Source: Verrucomicrobiales bacterium
GTDB taxonomy: Bacteria > Verrucomicrobiota > Verrucomicrobiia > Limisphaerales > J093
NCBI GenBank assembly: GCA_024233215.1
Contig: JACKPW010000018.1
Location: 1 to 64,000, forward strand
Direction of reading: 5' to 3'
Length of the DNA stretch: 64,000 nucleotides
Part shown: positions 1 to 8,074 of the stretch, piece by piece
Position numbering within the stretch: position 1 is the first letter of the stretch
Layout of the letters: every line of letters begins with the position of its first letter
Notes under the pieces: generated by a model
Database searches by the model: none
What the model was told of the DNA's origin: nothing
Seen by the model: the letters and a program-made list of their open reading frames with translations, nothing else
Position numbers and translations under genes: made by a program

Positions 1-294
1 GCCCCGGAAGGCGGTACACCCATGCCGCTTGGCGTGCTTCAAGGTCGTCATCGGGATGCCGGTCCCGTTCGCGCACGAGACCAGGCTGTCGTAGGACTCC
101 TGGATGGTCCGGCGTTGATCCCGCTCACGGTAGTATCGGAGCAACCCTTGAATGGCGGGGACCAGCGGGTAACTGCCCTTCACGTGGTTTGGAAGCCAGC
201 CCTCAGTGACCAGGGCGCGAAGCCGGCGCTCGCTCAGACCGCTCAAGCGGGCAAGCTGCGTGGGCGAGATGTGGGTGTTGACGGATGCACTCAT
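1..294 (-). CDS. Terminase small subunit-like protein (Nu1 type), cut by window edge
   Basis: The gene reads leftwards and runs off the window; 98 codons are visible from ATG at 294. The N-terminus carries a winged-HTH pattern (ISPTQLARLSGLSERRL, then a basic turn) followed by PAIQGLLRYYRER. This resembles Nu1-type phage terminase small subunits, which bind the packaging site and recruit the large subunit. The ATG overlaps the TGA of the upstream methyltransferase gene (ATGA). As the last visible gene of a leftward phage operon, a packaging role fits. A generic HTH regulator is the alternative. Confidence 0.6.
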   Translation of the reverse strand, partial: MSASVNTHISPTQLARLSGLSERRLRALVTEGWLPNHVKGSYPLVPAIQGLLRYYRERDQRRTIQESYDSLVSCANGTGIPMTTLKHAKRHGCTAFRG

Positions 295-956
295 TGTCTC
301 GCCTCGATGATCCAGCCCACAAACTCCCCAACCTGGAAGAACGCCCTCGCCGACTTCGGCAGGGACCGTGGATCAAGCGGCCGTTGGTAACCGGCGAGGG
401 ACAGTTCCTTCGCCAGGATGGCGTCGGGCTTTGCCCCCATCACCAGCTTCTGCTGCATCGTCAACCGGGCGAACGCCGTCCCCACGTAACCGCCCGGCAT
501 CTGGACCTTGTCCACGATCACCAGGGCGCCGCCTGACTTGATCAACCCCTGCAGCCGGCGCAGGAACGACGCGCGGGTGTCGATGGGCAGGAACATCAGG
601 ACCAGGAAGCAGACCGCGAAGTCGAACGGCTCGTAGTCAAATGACACGGCGTCGGCGATGATCAGCTCGGGAGGCCCTTGGTAGAGGTCCGCCATCTCGT
701 GACTTTCCTCGATGGCGGTGAACCGCACCTGCCGTTGCTTCAGCGTGTCTTCCAACGCCCGGCCGATGTTCCCGGTGGACGCTCCGATGTCGTACACCCG
801 GCCGCCATTCGGGATGTAGTGCCGACCAAAGTGGGCCACGGCATTCGTCGCCAGGTCATACCAGGGCAGGCTTTCCCTGACGTGCTCGTCGAAGTGCGTT
901 GCCACGTTCCGGCTCCGGAACGTCCAGTGCTTCGGAATCTCAAGTGAGGATTTCAT
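291..956 (-). CDS. Class I SAM-dependent methyltransferase (phage)
   Basis: A 221-residue protein with a Rossmann-type SAM-binding motif I at about residues 54-65 (VYDIGASTGNIG). An acidic residue follows in the expected second strand (FTAIEES), and a motif-IV-like strand lies near FDFAVCFLVL. The family includes small-molecule, tRNA and DNA methyltransferases, and I cannot name the substrate. It overlaps the 3' end of the C5 cytosine methyltransferase gene by 17 bp and the terminase-like gene by ATGA, so the three are probably translated together. Phages often carry paired methyltransferases to evade host restriction; that role is inferred. Confidence 0.7.
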   Translation of the reverse strand: MKSSLEIPKHWTFRSRNVATHFDEHVRESLPWYDLATNAVAHFGRHYIPNGGRVYDIGASTGNIGRALEDTLKQRQVRFTAIEESHEMADLYQGPPELIIADAVSFDYEPFDFAVCFLVLMFLPIDTRASFLRRLQGLIKSGGALVIVDKVQMPGGYVGTAFARLTMQQKLVMGAKPDAILAKELSLAGYQRPLDPRSLPKSARAFFQVGEFVGWIIEARQ

Positions 957-2277
957 CGCGGATGGTGCGGGCTACATGGAAAGACATAACGGGTGGGACT
1001 GCCCGGCCCAGACGCTCCCATTGCTGGGAGTAGGTGCCGGTCAGAATGAAATCGTCCGGGAACGCGCAGATGCGCTTCAGCTCGGCAATCGAGAGCTTCC
1101 GTTTCTCGGTGGGATGCGTGACCGACGCCACGCCGGGATGCCCGTGGCTGGCGCAGATCGTCGGGCACGGTGCCTCGGGATCGGGCCGCACCAGGTTGAA
1201 GTACTTCTCCGAAGCCTCCCCCGGCTTCAACTTGTCCCATTCCTTGCCCACGGCGAACCGCTCCATCCCCAGCTCAAACTGGTTCGGCTTGCTCCCCAGG
1301 ATCGTCGGACACGGCGCATCCAGGTCAAACTCCTGCCCCTTCTGGTCGAACGCCGATCCCGTGCCGCCACGGAGGCGCACCTTGAACTGACCCTGACCCT
1401 CGACCGTGATCGACGGGCACGGCCGGTCGGTGACATCCCCCGCCGACGGGAACTTGCCGCAGGTGTCGTGGATCACGGCCTCCACCAACTCCAATCCCTG
1501 GTGACTCGTGGCCGGGTTGTAGGACCCGTGCGCGCTGACCGTCGGACTGGGCGAGTCCGCCTGCTTCCAGTTGGGTCCGTACTTCCCCTTCACGATCCAC
1601 GGCAACGCCTCTCGCAGGCTGTAGCGGTAGGGGAGTGGTTTCGGAAACACCGGCTCCCTCCCCAGGTCATTGCGCACCCCGATGAAGATGGTCCGTTGCC
1701 GGGCCTGTGGGACCCCGAGCCACTGCGCGTCGAGCACCTTGCAGCGGACCCGGTAACCGCAGCCTTTGAGCGCCTTCAGGATCTCCAGAAACACCCCCTT
1801 GGCCACGCCCTTGACCAACCCGCTGACGTTCTCGGCAACGAACACCTTCGGCTGCAGGCCGCGGACCAGTCGGACATACTCGAAGAACAGATCGTCGGTG
1901 CGCTGGACCGTGTCGCTGTAGGGCTTCGCCTTGCCCCAGTGCTTCTCCCGCTTGCCGGCGGTGGAGAACGACGCGCAGGGCGGCGAGCCTTCCAGCACGT
2001 CGAGTTGGCCCGGCTTCAACCCGATGGTTGTGAGGATCGCCTCCGGCTGGACCTTCCGGATGTCGTGCGTGTCGAGGTGGGTGGTCGGATGGTTGGCCCG
2101 ATAGGTCTCCTGGGCGGCGGGGATGAACTCGTTGGCCCACAGCACCCGGTAGCCGGCCATTCGGAACCCGAGACAGGACCCGCCGCATCCACTGAACGTC
2201 GAAACCACCCGGAGCCCGTTGTCGGGCGATGCGGCGATCTCCGTCATCAACGGCACGCGATAGGGCGGCTTGCTCAT
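940..2277 (-). CDS. DNA (cytosine-5-) methyltransferase
   Basis: A 445-residue enzyme with the ordered C5-methyltransferase motifs. Motif I is FSGCGG (about residue 28), motif IV carries the catalytic cysteine in PPCASFS (about 99), and motif VI is ENVSG. Motif VIII is QARQRTIFIG and motif X lies near the C-terminus (LSIAELKRICAFP). The methyl group goes from SAM to C5 of cytosine in DNA; the target sequence is unknown. I chose ATG 2277 because it makes an ATGA overlap with the ParB-like gene, although an in-frame start exists at 2322. No cognate nuclease lies beside it, so this is an orphan phage methyltransferase, probably protecting phage DNA. Confidence 0.88.
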   Translation of the reverse strand: MSKPPYRVPLMTEIAASPDNGLRVVSTFSGCGGSCLGFRMAGYRVLWANEFIPAAQETYRANHPTTHLDTHDIRKVQPEAILTTIGLKPGQLDVLEGSPPCASFSTAGKREKHWGKAKPYSDTVQRTDDLFFEYVRLVRGLQPKVFVAENVSGLVKGVAKGVFLEILKALKGCGYRVRCKVLDAQWLGVPQARQRTIFIGVRNDLGREPVFPKPLPYRYSLREALPWIVKGKYGPNWKQADSPSPTVSAHGSYNPATSHQGLELVEAVIHDTCGKFPSAGDVTDRPCPSITVEGQGQFKVRLRGGTGSAFDQKGQEFDLDAPCPTILGSKPNQFELGMERFAVGKEWDKLKPGEASEKYFNLVRPDPEAPCPTICASHGHPGVASVTHPTEKRKLSIAELKRICAFPDDFILTGTYSQQWERLGRAVPPVMSFHVARTIRDEILT

Positions 2278-2855
2278 TGCGGCGACGCCTTCCCGGACCA
2301 CTGAAAGCCACAACGAGGGCATTGATGCTCTGTCGGCAGGTCCTCATCCGCCTCCGGAAAATCCTCCGGTGGCTCCGGTTCCGCCGGCACGGCCAGCAGG
2401 CCGGCCAGTGCATCGGCATCGAACCCCGTCAGCTCCATCTCGAAATCGGTAGCCTTCAGCTCACCCAGCAACTCCTTCAGCGCGGCCTCGTCGGCCTCGG
2501 CCAGTTCCGCGATCCGGTTGTCCGCGACCAGGTGCGCCCACTCATCGGCTTCGGTGGCGAAGTCCTGGTAATCCACGGGCACTTCGGTCGACCCGAGCAG
2601 TTTGGCAGCTTCGTACCGGCCGTGGCCCGCGACGATGAACCCGGACCGGGTGGACACGACCACCGGGGACCGCCACCCCTGGTGGGTGATGACCTTCGCC
2701 AGCAACCGGACCTGTGACTCCGGGTGACGGTTCGGGTTCCGTGGGTTCGGCACCAGCTTCTCCAGCGGCACGACCTCGTCGTAGGCGCAATTGATGGCGG
2801 TTTGTCCGGGCTCCTTTGGACCAGAGTGGCGTTTTTTCGGTTTTGGCTTGTTCAT
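2274..2855 (-). CDS. ParB/Srx N-terminal domain protein
   Basis: A 193-residue protein whose core matches the ParB N-terminal (ParB/Srx) fold: PLEKLVPNPRNPNRHPE, then a FIVAGHGRYEAAKLLG block that contains the GHGR nucleotide-binding motif. The C-terminus has one CPRC knuckle. Such proteins are common just upstream of phage methyltransferase and terminase genes and may act as nucleases or adaptors. This one lacks the HTH partner domain of a chromosome-partitioning ParB. An alternative GTG start at 2933 adds 26 unconserved residues. The coupled downstream methyltransferase supports one operon. Confidence 0.75.
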   Translation of the reverse strand: MNKPKPKKRHSGPKEPGQTAINCAYDEVVPLEKLVPNPRNPNRHPESQVRLLAKVITHQGWRSPVVVSTRSGFIVAGHGRYEAAKLLGSTEVPVDYQDFATEADEWAHLVADNRIAELAEADEAALKELLGELKATDFEMELTGFDADALAGLLAVPAEPEPPEDFPEADEDLPTEHQCPRCGFQWSGKASPQ

Positions 2856-3066
2856 GTGCGTTGTCCGGGCTGGCGCGGAACCCCCACCCCACCGGGGGGT
2901 GAAAGGAGACTTCCTACCGCAGGTCGGCATCACAGCCCTCTACCTGTAGGGCGCACTGTTGGTACAAAGTCGAAGAGCCGCAGCCTAGCGACACGCGCAA
3001 GTCGTGTGCGGATGGCGGGTTATGATGTGATGCAGAAGGGGAAGCGGGGTTGATCTAACCGGGAGG

Positions 3067-3876
3067 TCACTCCAGTTCAACAGCCCTGTAGAAGCGCTTA
3101 GGACCGCGGGCCGGGACGCTGTCATCCACGAAGAAGTAGGGTGTAGAAGGCAGGGTGATCGTGGCCAGAACGTGCCAACCACTATCAACCTCGCGGGAGT
3201 AGTCGATTCGGTACTGTCTGCCAGGAATCCCTCGGATCTGCAGTCCCGCGAAGACATCGACGAGCAAAGAGGCGTCCTCGATTGGCACGACTCTTACGCC
3301 GTCCAACGCGGGCCCGGTTCCTCCTGACATGACTGTGCCTGTCTGGGATGCCCAGAACACGATCTTCGATGTTTCACTGTTCGCTGTGAACGGAATGATA
3401 ATCTGCCGCCATACTAGATCCTCAGTGACTGGGAAGTTGCCCAGAAACAGGACCGATCTGCCCTCGATACGTACTCCCAGCATTCCCCCATTTGCTGTCC
3501 AGAAACTAAGCTGGTATCGCTTGTCCGGCACCGTTAGACAGCTGTTGGCGATCTTGAAGAAGTCCGAGCCGGTGACGAGGTCGACAGCGGCGTGCCCGTC
3601 AGGACCGGCATACCTGCCGGGAGGCGTAGCTACCCACTCCAGGCCGGAAGTCGTGGCAAGTTGGTCAGGATCGTCTGGAGACAGGCTCACAGACCATCCT
3701 TGTAGCCGCGTTTCCCCTATGGCGACGGGACACAAGTTGAGCACCTGCTCATACGTCTCGACGATTTGGAAGTCCCCATCCTCGAAGCTGCCGTTGGGTA
3801 GCAGGTTCATCTGCTCCTCGGTGAGCGCAGTGGAACTGAATAACCCGATAACGACGATGGACATCAGAGTCTTCAT
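3067..3876 (-). CDS. Secreted carbohydrate-binding-like protein, likely prophage cargo
   Basis: A 269-residue protein with a signal peptide (MKTLMSIVVIGLFSSTAL, then an alanine-type cleavage region). It has a jelly-roll-like core that begins NLLPNGSFEDGDF, the usual opening of DUF642/choice-of-anchor-type carbohydrate-binding domains. The C-terminal ~50 residues (RQYRIDYSREVDSGWHVLA ... KRFYRAVELE) match the module that ends many verrucomicrobial exported proteins. It is a host-type surface protein lodged between phage replication and packaging genes, with visibly lower GC than either side. I read it as cargo (a moron) rather than a phage function. Confidence 0.6.
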   Translation of the reverse strand: MKTLMSIVVIGLFSSTALTEEQMNLLPNGSFEDGDFQIVETYEQVLNLCPVAIGETRLQGWSVSLSPDDPDQLATTSGLEWVATPPGRYAGPDGHAAVDLVTGSDFFKIANSCLTVPDKRYQLSFWTANGGMLGVRIEGRSVLFLGNFPVTEDLVWRQIIIPFTANSETSKIVFWASQTGTVMSGGTGPALDGVRVVPIEDASLLVDVFAGLQIRGIPGRQYRIDYSREVDSGWHVLATITLPSTPYFFVDDSVPARGPKRFYRAVELE

Positions 3877-3965
3877 AGCGGAACTCAAGTTGAATCACGG
3901 TAATTGAAGCTGATGGTGCTGCATTGCCTCATCCCTTCGCAACGAGATTCCCCGGCTCATCGGCA

Positions 3966-4397
3966 TCATTCAGAAGGGATTGTGCCTCCGCCTCGGCGAT
4001 TCTGGGGCCTGCGTTTGCGCCTCTGAGCCCGGTTCTGCCATCGGATCAGCCGGCTCATGCGGCTGGTACAAACCGCCAGGCTGGTGGGATCGATCCGACA
4101 GCGCTCGGCGAGTTCCCGCAGGGATGGGCTTTCAGGGAAGTAGGCTGGCGACAGGACCCAAGCCAGCGCCACGACCCGCAGGCCGACCTGGTGCAGGCTG
4201 ACGGCGCGCGCGCGTCGATTGCGCAGGAAGAGCACGAGGAGTCGGACGACGACATCGGACAGGTCGGGATCGATCCTGCCGCTGCGGGCGTCTTCGCCCA
4301 GGCGGTGGTAGAGCTCCTGCCAGTCGAAGTCCTCGAAGGGCACATCGAGCGGGTTGCGTCGAGGCGGTCGGTGGATGGGGTCGAGCTTGGGCTTCAT
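3966..4397 (-). CDS. Small basic HTH-like phage protein
   Basis: A 143-residue protein of unknown function. A helix-turn-helix-like stretch (SLRELAERCRIDPTSL ... MSRLIRW) precedes a strongly basic tail (RAQRRKRRPQNRR), which suggests DNA binding. Its ATG overlaps the stop of the RusA-like gene (ATGA), so it belongs to the phage replication operon. The position after rusA resembles the antiterminator or late-regulator slot of lambdoid phages, but I see no diagnostic motif for that role. Confidence 0.5.
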   Translation of the reverse strand: MKPKLDPIHRPPRRNPLDVPFEDFDWQELYHRLGEDARSGRIDPDLSDVVVRLLVLFLRNRRARAVSLHQVGLRVVALAWVLSPAYFPESPSLRELAERCRIDPTSLAVCTSRMSRLIRWQNRAQRRKRRPQNRRGGGTIPSE

Positions 4398-4759
4398 GAG
4401 AGGGCTTCGATCTTCAGTGCGACGCCGGATCGGCCGCGGGTTGGAACCTGGGCGTATTCCCAGGCGATGAACTGGTCGGCGTCATCGACGCCAAGGAGGC
4501 GGGCGACCTCGTCCCGGAGCGGTTTGAGTCCGCCGACGAGGTTGTCGCCATCGAGGAGCCGATGCCGGAAGACCACGAGCGCAACGCGGTAGTGAGGGCC
4601 TGGCTCGCCCGCCGCCGCTCGCGAGGCCGGACGCTCCAGTGGGAGCGCAGCAGCCGGTTCAGGCTCGGCGGCCGGTAATCCAGCCACAGGAGCAGTGGGC
4701 CAGAGGTGCGGGTTGAGCGCCTTGATGTGGGCCGGGAGGTCATGCGGGTTGAGTTTCAT
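4394..4759 (-). CDS. RusA-like Holliday junction resolvase
   Basis: A 121-residue protein. The C-terminal half has the RusA signature: an acidic pair in LLDGDNLVGGLKPLRDEVARLL followed by DDADQ. This matches the aspartates that bind metal in RusA, and RusA enzymes of about 120 residues are typical of phages. The enzyme would cut four-way junctions during phage recombination and replication. The start at ATG 4759 overlaps the TGA of the DnaC-like gene. The N-terminal ~45 residues are an Ala/Pro-rich extension not expected in classical RusA. Confidence 0.75.
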   Translation of the reverse strand: MKLNPHDLPAHIKALNPHLWPTAPVAGLPAAEPEPAAALPLERPASRAAAGEPGPHYRVALVVFRHRLLDGDNLVGGLKPLRDEVARLLGVDDADQFIAWEYAQVPTRGRSGVALKIEALS

Positions 4760-5307
4760 GCCGGGTCTTGCTTGTGCTCCCGCAGCCAGACTGCGTAGCT
4801 GGGCACGTCCCAGAGCTGGATGATCTCGGAGTTGCGCAGGAAGCGGTCGGCCACGCGGGCATCCCACGCCGACACCCAGTGCTCGGGCGGCAGGTTGGTG
4901 CTGATGACGGTCCAGCAATCGATGCGTTCCTCCAGCAGGTTGCGGAATGCCTCGGTGGATTCCCCACGGCGGTAGCGGTCCACCTCGGCGCCGGCATCGT
5001 CCAACAGCAGTAGGCAGGCATTCCGGACGGCGTCGGCCCGCCGAGGCTCCGACCGTCGAAGGTCGAAGTAGTCGCTGGTGCTGATCCGCCGGACGTTCGG
5101 GATGCCGGGCCAACGCCCCTTGACGTCACCCCACCGCAGGCCGCGCATCCAGGTTTCGAGCCGTCGCAGGCAGTGCGTCTTGCCGACACCCGTGGGTCCG
5201 ACCACGACGACGAGCAGGGGACCACGGCGGTCATTGGTCAGGATCGCCCGGCTCATTTCGCTGAGCCGCTTCTGCAGCTTCGCGAGCTTCTCGTGCGTCG
5301 GCTTCAT
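4756..5307 (-). CDS. DnaC/IstB-like AAA+ helicase loader
   Basis: A 183-residue AAA+ ATPase with Walker A GPTGVGKT (about residues 38-45), Walker B in ACLLLLDDAGAE, and a sensor-like STNLPPEHW segment. This is the layout of DnaC/IstB-type proteins that load the replicative helicase. Together with the preceding winged-helix replication protein it forms the usual phage pair of initiator plus loader. ATG 5307 lies 77 bp inside the upstream gene, and ATG 5256 is a shorter alternative that still keeps Walker A. Both genes read leftwards and belong to one operon. Confidence 0.75.
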   Translation of the reverse strand: MKPTHEKLAKLQKRLSEMSRAILTNDRRGPLLVVVVGPTGVGKTHCLRRLETWMRGLRWGDVKGRWPGIPNVRRISTSDYFDLRRSEPRRADAVRNACLLLLDDAGAEVDRYRRGESTEAFRNLLEERIDCWTVISTNLPPEHWVSAWDARVADRFLRNSEIIQLWDVPSYAVWLREHKQDPA

Positions 5308-6097
5308 CCTGAAGTCGAGTTGAGATGGCGATGGCGTGGCAGATTTCGCGGCTGCGGCGTTCTTCATCGACGCCCATCGCGGCGTTGCGCGGATTCGTGC
5401 CATAAGGGTCTCGGCGAGACGGCCCGCCGTTGGCACGGTCGCGGTCCCGCCAGATGAGCAGCTTGTGTTTCCAGTCAATGAGTCGGTCATGCTGATTCCT
5501 CCAAAGGCTGTTTCCCTGATGATGATCGAAGAAGCGGGCGCAGGTGTCCGGCGGCACGCCGACCAGCGACCCGTAGGTTTGGACTTCCTCCTTGGTGGGC
5601 AGATCGCCCGAGCCCTCGCGTGCGCGCGCGATCCGCTCTCTCTTAGTCTCTACGTCTTGTACGTCTTTGTTAGTGGCCCCTTGATGGCCCCTTGATGGCC
5701 CGCTGTTGGCCCCCTGATGGCCTTCCCGTTGGCCCGCCAGATGGCCCGTCGGTTGGCCGTTGGTGAGACACGGAACGACGAAGAGCCTTGCGTCGCAAAG
5801 CCATGCGATGGTCCCCCGGTTGGTCCTGCGGGTGGCCGCAAACCCGGCCCTTACCAGCAAATCCAGGGCGGTGCGGTACTCCTTCCGGGTCATGCCATAC
5901 CGGGCGTGGTCGCCAAGCAACGCTTCGCCCGGTCGCAGTCCCTTGGCATTGAATCCCTCCCGGTAATTGGCCCGCAGGGCGATGACGGTCGCCAGCACGT
6001 AGGCGTGGTGGTTGGCCTCGATGACTTCGAGTGCCTCTACGCTGCTGACGGCCTTCACCCAGAGCGGGCCGTTACCGGGAAGGTCGGAAGTGCTCAT
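5231..6097 (-). CDS. Phage replication initiator-like protein (O-like)
   Basis: A 288-residue protein. The N-terminal half has the winged-helix core seen in phage replication proteins: GLRPGEALLGDHARYGMTR, then a helix and a wing ending NRGTIAWL. A low-complexity Gly/Gln linker follows, then a region rich in charged helix (EEVQTYGSLVGVPPDTCARFF ... ). In lambda-type O proteins the linker-coding DNA contains the origin iterons, and here the linker is also encoded by tandem GGCC-bordered repeats (5675-5758). The start overlaps the stop of the next gene upstream (ATGA at 6097). The following loader gene overlaps the C-terminus. Confidence 0.6.
   Translation of the reverse strand: MSTSDLPGNGPLWVKAVSSVEALEVIEANHHAYVLATVIALRANYREGFNAKGLRPGEALLGDHARYGMTRKEYRTALDLLVRAGFAATRRTNRGTIAWLCDARLFVVPCLTNGQPTGHLAGQREGHQGANSGPSRGHQGATNKDVQDVETKRERIARAREGSGDLPTKEEVQTYGSLVGVPPDTCARFFDHHQGNSLWRNQHDRLIDWKHKLLIWRDRDRANGGPSRRDPYGTNPRNAAMGVDEERRSREICHAIAISTRLQDEADAREAREAAEAAQRNEPGDPDQ
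5675..5758. repeat. Tandem 15-16 bp repeats inside the replication gene, candidate phage origin
   Basis: Five units of the form GGCCC-N5/6-TGGCC lie at 5675-5689, 5686-5700, 5708-5722, 5731-5746 and 5743-5758. The first two are identical (GGCCCCTTGATGGCC) and share a GGCC. They encode the Gly/Gln linker of the O-like protein. Iterons inside the initiator gene are the known arrangement of the lambda origin; the origin role here is inference. Confidence 0.45.
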
Positions 6098-6279
6098 AGG
6101 CGGAACACACCCTGGCCCAGCGCCAGGGTCACCAAGTCGTGGAGTGAGAGCTTGTGGATCTTGCGGGAGCGTTTGACGCGCACCCGCAGGCCCTTCTTGG
6201 TCAGCTCGATCCGGACCGACCTCCCGTCGGCGGGATTGGTCGTCAACACCCGGCCGAAGACCTGGCGCTGCCGCTTCAT
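6094..6279 (-). CDS. Small basic protein of the phage replication operon
   Basis: A 61-residue basic protein (MKRQRQVFGRVLTTNPADG, then a KRSRKIHKLSLHDLVTLALG segment). No family is recognised. Both ends are fused by ATGA overlaps to neighbours: its start to the RecB-like nuclease stop and its stop to the O-like gene start. This makes it a real and co-translated gene despite its size. The Arg/Lys-rich middle suggests nucleic-acid contact. Confidence 0.6.
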   Translation of the reverse strand: MKRQRQVFGRVLTTNPADGRSVRIELTKKGLRVRVKRSRKIHKLSLHDLVTLALGQGVFRL

Positions 6280-7082
6280 GCCTTCACCTCCTGCTGCCGC
6301 GGGTCGTAGCCCTTGATGTAGCGCCAGAGCGCCGCCACCAGCTTGAACGCCTGCCAATCCCTCGGCAGGGTCTCGTGCTTCACCACCTCCATCCGGCCCG
6401 GTTCGGTGGTCGAGATGAACACGTTGGCCGCCAGGACCCGCTCGATGTTCTCCTCGCCCCAGTAGGTGGCGCCGTAGGCCGCGAGCTGCATCGCCTGGTT
6501 GTCATAGGCGACGACCTTCTCGCCCGGCTTGGTCTTCCGGGTCTTGTAGTCAAGGATGCCGATCCCCGACTGCCCGTAGCGGAAGAGCACGTCGGCCGTG
6601 CCGGCGAAGCCGTGCGCCCGGTTCACCAGCTTGACCTCGCGATCCACGATCTCGATGCCGACCTTCCGCTTCCATTCAAGCACCGGCTCGACGTAGACCT
6701 TGAACTCAGGATCGTAGGGCTCGCCGGCCATCGCCAACTCCAGCGCCCCGTGGACCATGGTGCCGAGGTCCGCGGCCTGCTCGACCTGCTCGAACGCGGC
6801 GTTCCGCACACGGTTGCACCAGTAGTCTTCGGACTCCTGCTCCTGCTTCGGCGCCCGCAGGCAGGCCAGTGCCACCTGATCGAGCTTCCACTTCTCCAAG
6901 CCAGGCTTGGCCAGGACTCCCAGGATCCCGGTGACGCTGGGAAACAGGCCCAGTTTCTTGGCGTCCCGGAGCGTGGTGGCCCGGTCGCCCGAGCCGTCTG
7001 CGGTCGGCAGGCGGTGCACCGGTGTTCCGTCCGCGCGGTACCAATGGCCGCCCGCGCCCTTGTTCTTGGTAAGAATGGCCAT
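6276..7082 (-). CDS. PD-(D/E)XK (RecB-like) exonuclease
   Basis: A 268-residue protein with the catalytic pattern of RecB/Cas4-type nucleases: FAGTADVLFRY (metal-binding Asp), then GILDYKTRK (D-x-K) and YDNQAMQLAAY (motif QxxxY). These nucleases process DNA ends in phage recombination. ATG 7082 lies a few bases after the SSB-like stop; longer in-frame extensions upstream are Arg/Pro-rich frame noise. Next to an SSB-like and a RusA-like gene, it completes a phage recombination set. Confidence 0.72.
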   Translation of the reverse strand: MAILTKNKGAGGHWYRADGTPVHRLPTADGSGDRATTLRDAKKLGLFPSVTGILGVLAKPGLEKWKLDQVALACLRAPKQEQESEDYWCNRVRNAAFEQVEQAADLGTMVHGALELAMAGEPYDPEFKVYVEPVLEWKRKVGIEIVDREVKLVNRAHGFAGTADVLFRYGQSGIGILDYKTRKTKPGEKVVAYDNQAMQLAAYGATYWGEENIERVLAANVFISTTEPGRMEVVKHETLPRDWQAFKLVAALWRYIKGYDPRQQEVKA

Positions 7083-7084
7083 GA

Positions 7085-7642
7085 TCAGAAGGGGACTTCC
7101 TCGTCCTGCTGGGGCGCCACGTAGGGCTTCTGCGGTTGGGGAGCGGCCGCCGGCTGCGGTGCGGGGGCCGGTACAGGTGCCGGGGCGGGTGACGGCGGGG
7201 GAATCGGTTGGCCGAAGCCCGGAGGCACGGGCGACAGCGTCGCGATGCCGGCGAACACGCCGGTGCCATCCCGGCGCTGGATGTGCTCCACGGTCAGGAG
7301 GCACTGCGTGCCCTTCAGCTTGCAGTAGTCCCAGCCGTACTCGGGCGCCCGGCCCAGCAGGCTTTTCAGGAACCCGAACAGGGCCGACTTCTCGTTGCCG
7401 GAGATGCGCATCCGTTTCGACGCGATCCGGTGGGGATTGCCCGCGGGATCGCGGAGGCCGAACAGGAAGCACGCCAGATCCACCTTCTCGGTCTCGCTGG
7501 ACTGGTAGCGGGTGCGGGTGACGCCGAACTCGTCAATCACGTCCAGCACCGTGGCGACGTAGGTGCCGATGGGCGGGAGTTCATCGCCGATGACTTCGGC
7601 GAATGGGTTCTGGTTTTGAATAGGTTCCTTCAGGACTGCCAT
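7085..7642 (-). CDS. Single-stranded-DNA-binding-like phage protein
   Basis: A 185-residue protein. The N-terminal ~125 residues look like a beta-rich OB-type domain. A long Pro/Ala/Gln linker follows and the chain ends in the acidic tip DEEVPF, closely matching the SSB C-terminal tip (DDDIPF) through which bacterial SSB recruits repair enzymes. No SSB family signature is visible in the core, so this may be a phage analogue. A purine-rich stretch (GAGAGAGAA) precedes ATG 7642. It directly precedes the RecB-like nuclease, a sensible partner. Confidence 0.6.
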   Translation of the reverse strand: MAVLKEPIQNQNPFAEVIGDELPPIGTYVATVLDVIDEFGVTRTRYQSSETEKVDLACFLFGLRDPAGNPHRIASKRMRISGNEKSALFGFLKSLLGRAPEYGWDYCKLKGTQCLLTVEHIQRRDGTGVFAGIATLSPVPPGFGQPIPPPSPAPAPVPAPAPQPAAAPQPQKPYVAPQQDEEVPF

Positions 7643-7735
7643 GGTGTGGTTCTCTCTCTGGGGTTTACGGTTGGTGACGGCGTTCCGCCCGAAGGGTGGT
7701 CTGCCGTCGTTGAAAGGGTTCAATGCGTTGGGGGT

Positions 7736-8074
7736 TCATCGTCTTGTGGGATTGCGGTGACGACGCGGGCGCGAGCGCGCCGCGAGCGCCTTCAGGGCGC
7801 GCTCTGGATCGGTGAGTTGGGCAACAACGGTGGGTTTGTGGAACCGCACCAACCGCAGGTTGAACCAGCAGCCGGGAATCACCGGCTCCGGTCCCTTGGA
7901 AAGCAGGGAAACCTTGTCCGGGGTCAACCGCAGCCAGGCGGCGCATTCCTCCAACGTCAGCCATTCCCCGTCAGCGGATTGGCAGTCCCGAGCCGATGCC
8001 GGAACCGGGCTCGGGGGGGCAGTTGCCACACTCTCAGCCGCCGACACCTGGATCGGATTCTCGGCGGCGCTCAT
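7736..8074 (-). CDS. HTH (excisionase-type) DNA-binding protein 1
   Basis: A 112-residue protein. The C-terminal half has a MerR/excisionase-like HTH: WLTLEECAAWLRLTPDKVSLL, then a wing with NLRLVRFHKPTV. The N-terminus is unstructured and Ala/Ser-rich. The start (ATG 8074) overlaps the stop of the next HTH gene, so the two are co-translated. Three such small HTH proteins occur within 1.1 kb here. They are candidates for excision or early-promoter control, which remains unassigned. Confidence 0.6.
   Translation of the reverse strand: MSAAENPIQVSAAESVATAPPSPVPASARDCQSADGEWLTLEECAAWLRLTPDKVSLLSKGPEPVIPGCWFNLRLVRFHKPTVVAQLTDPERALKALAARSRPRRHRNPTRR

Noticed and set aside
976..2304. Plus-strand frame of 442 codons opposite the C5 methyltransferase
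   Set aside because: Arg/Leu/His-rich with no motif; it mirrors a gene with complete methyltransferase motifs.
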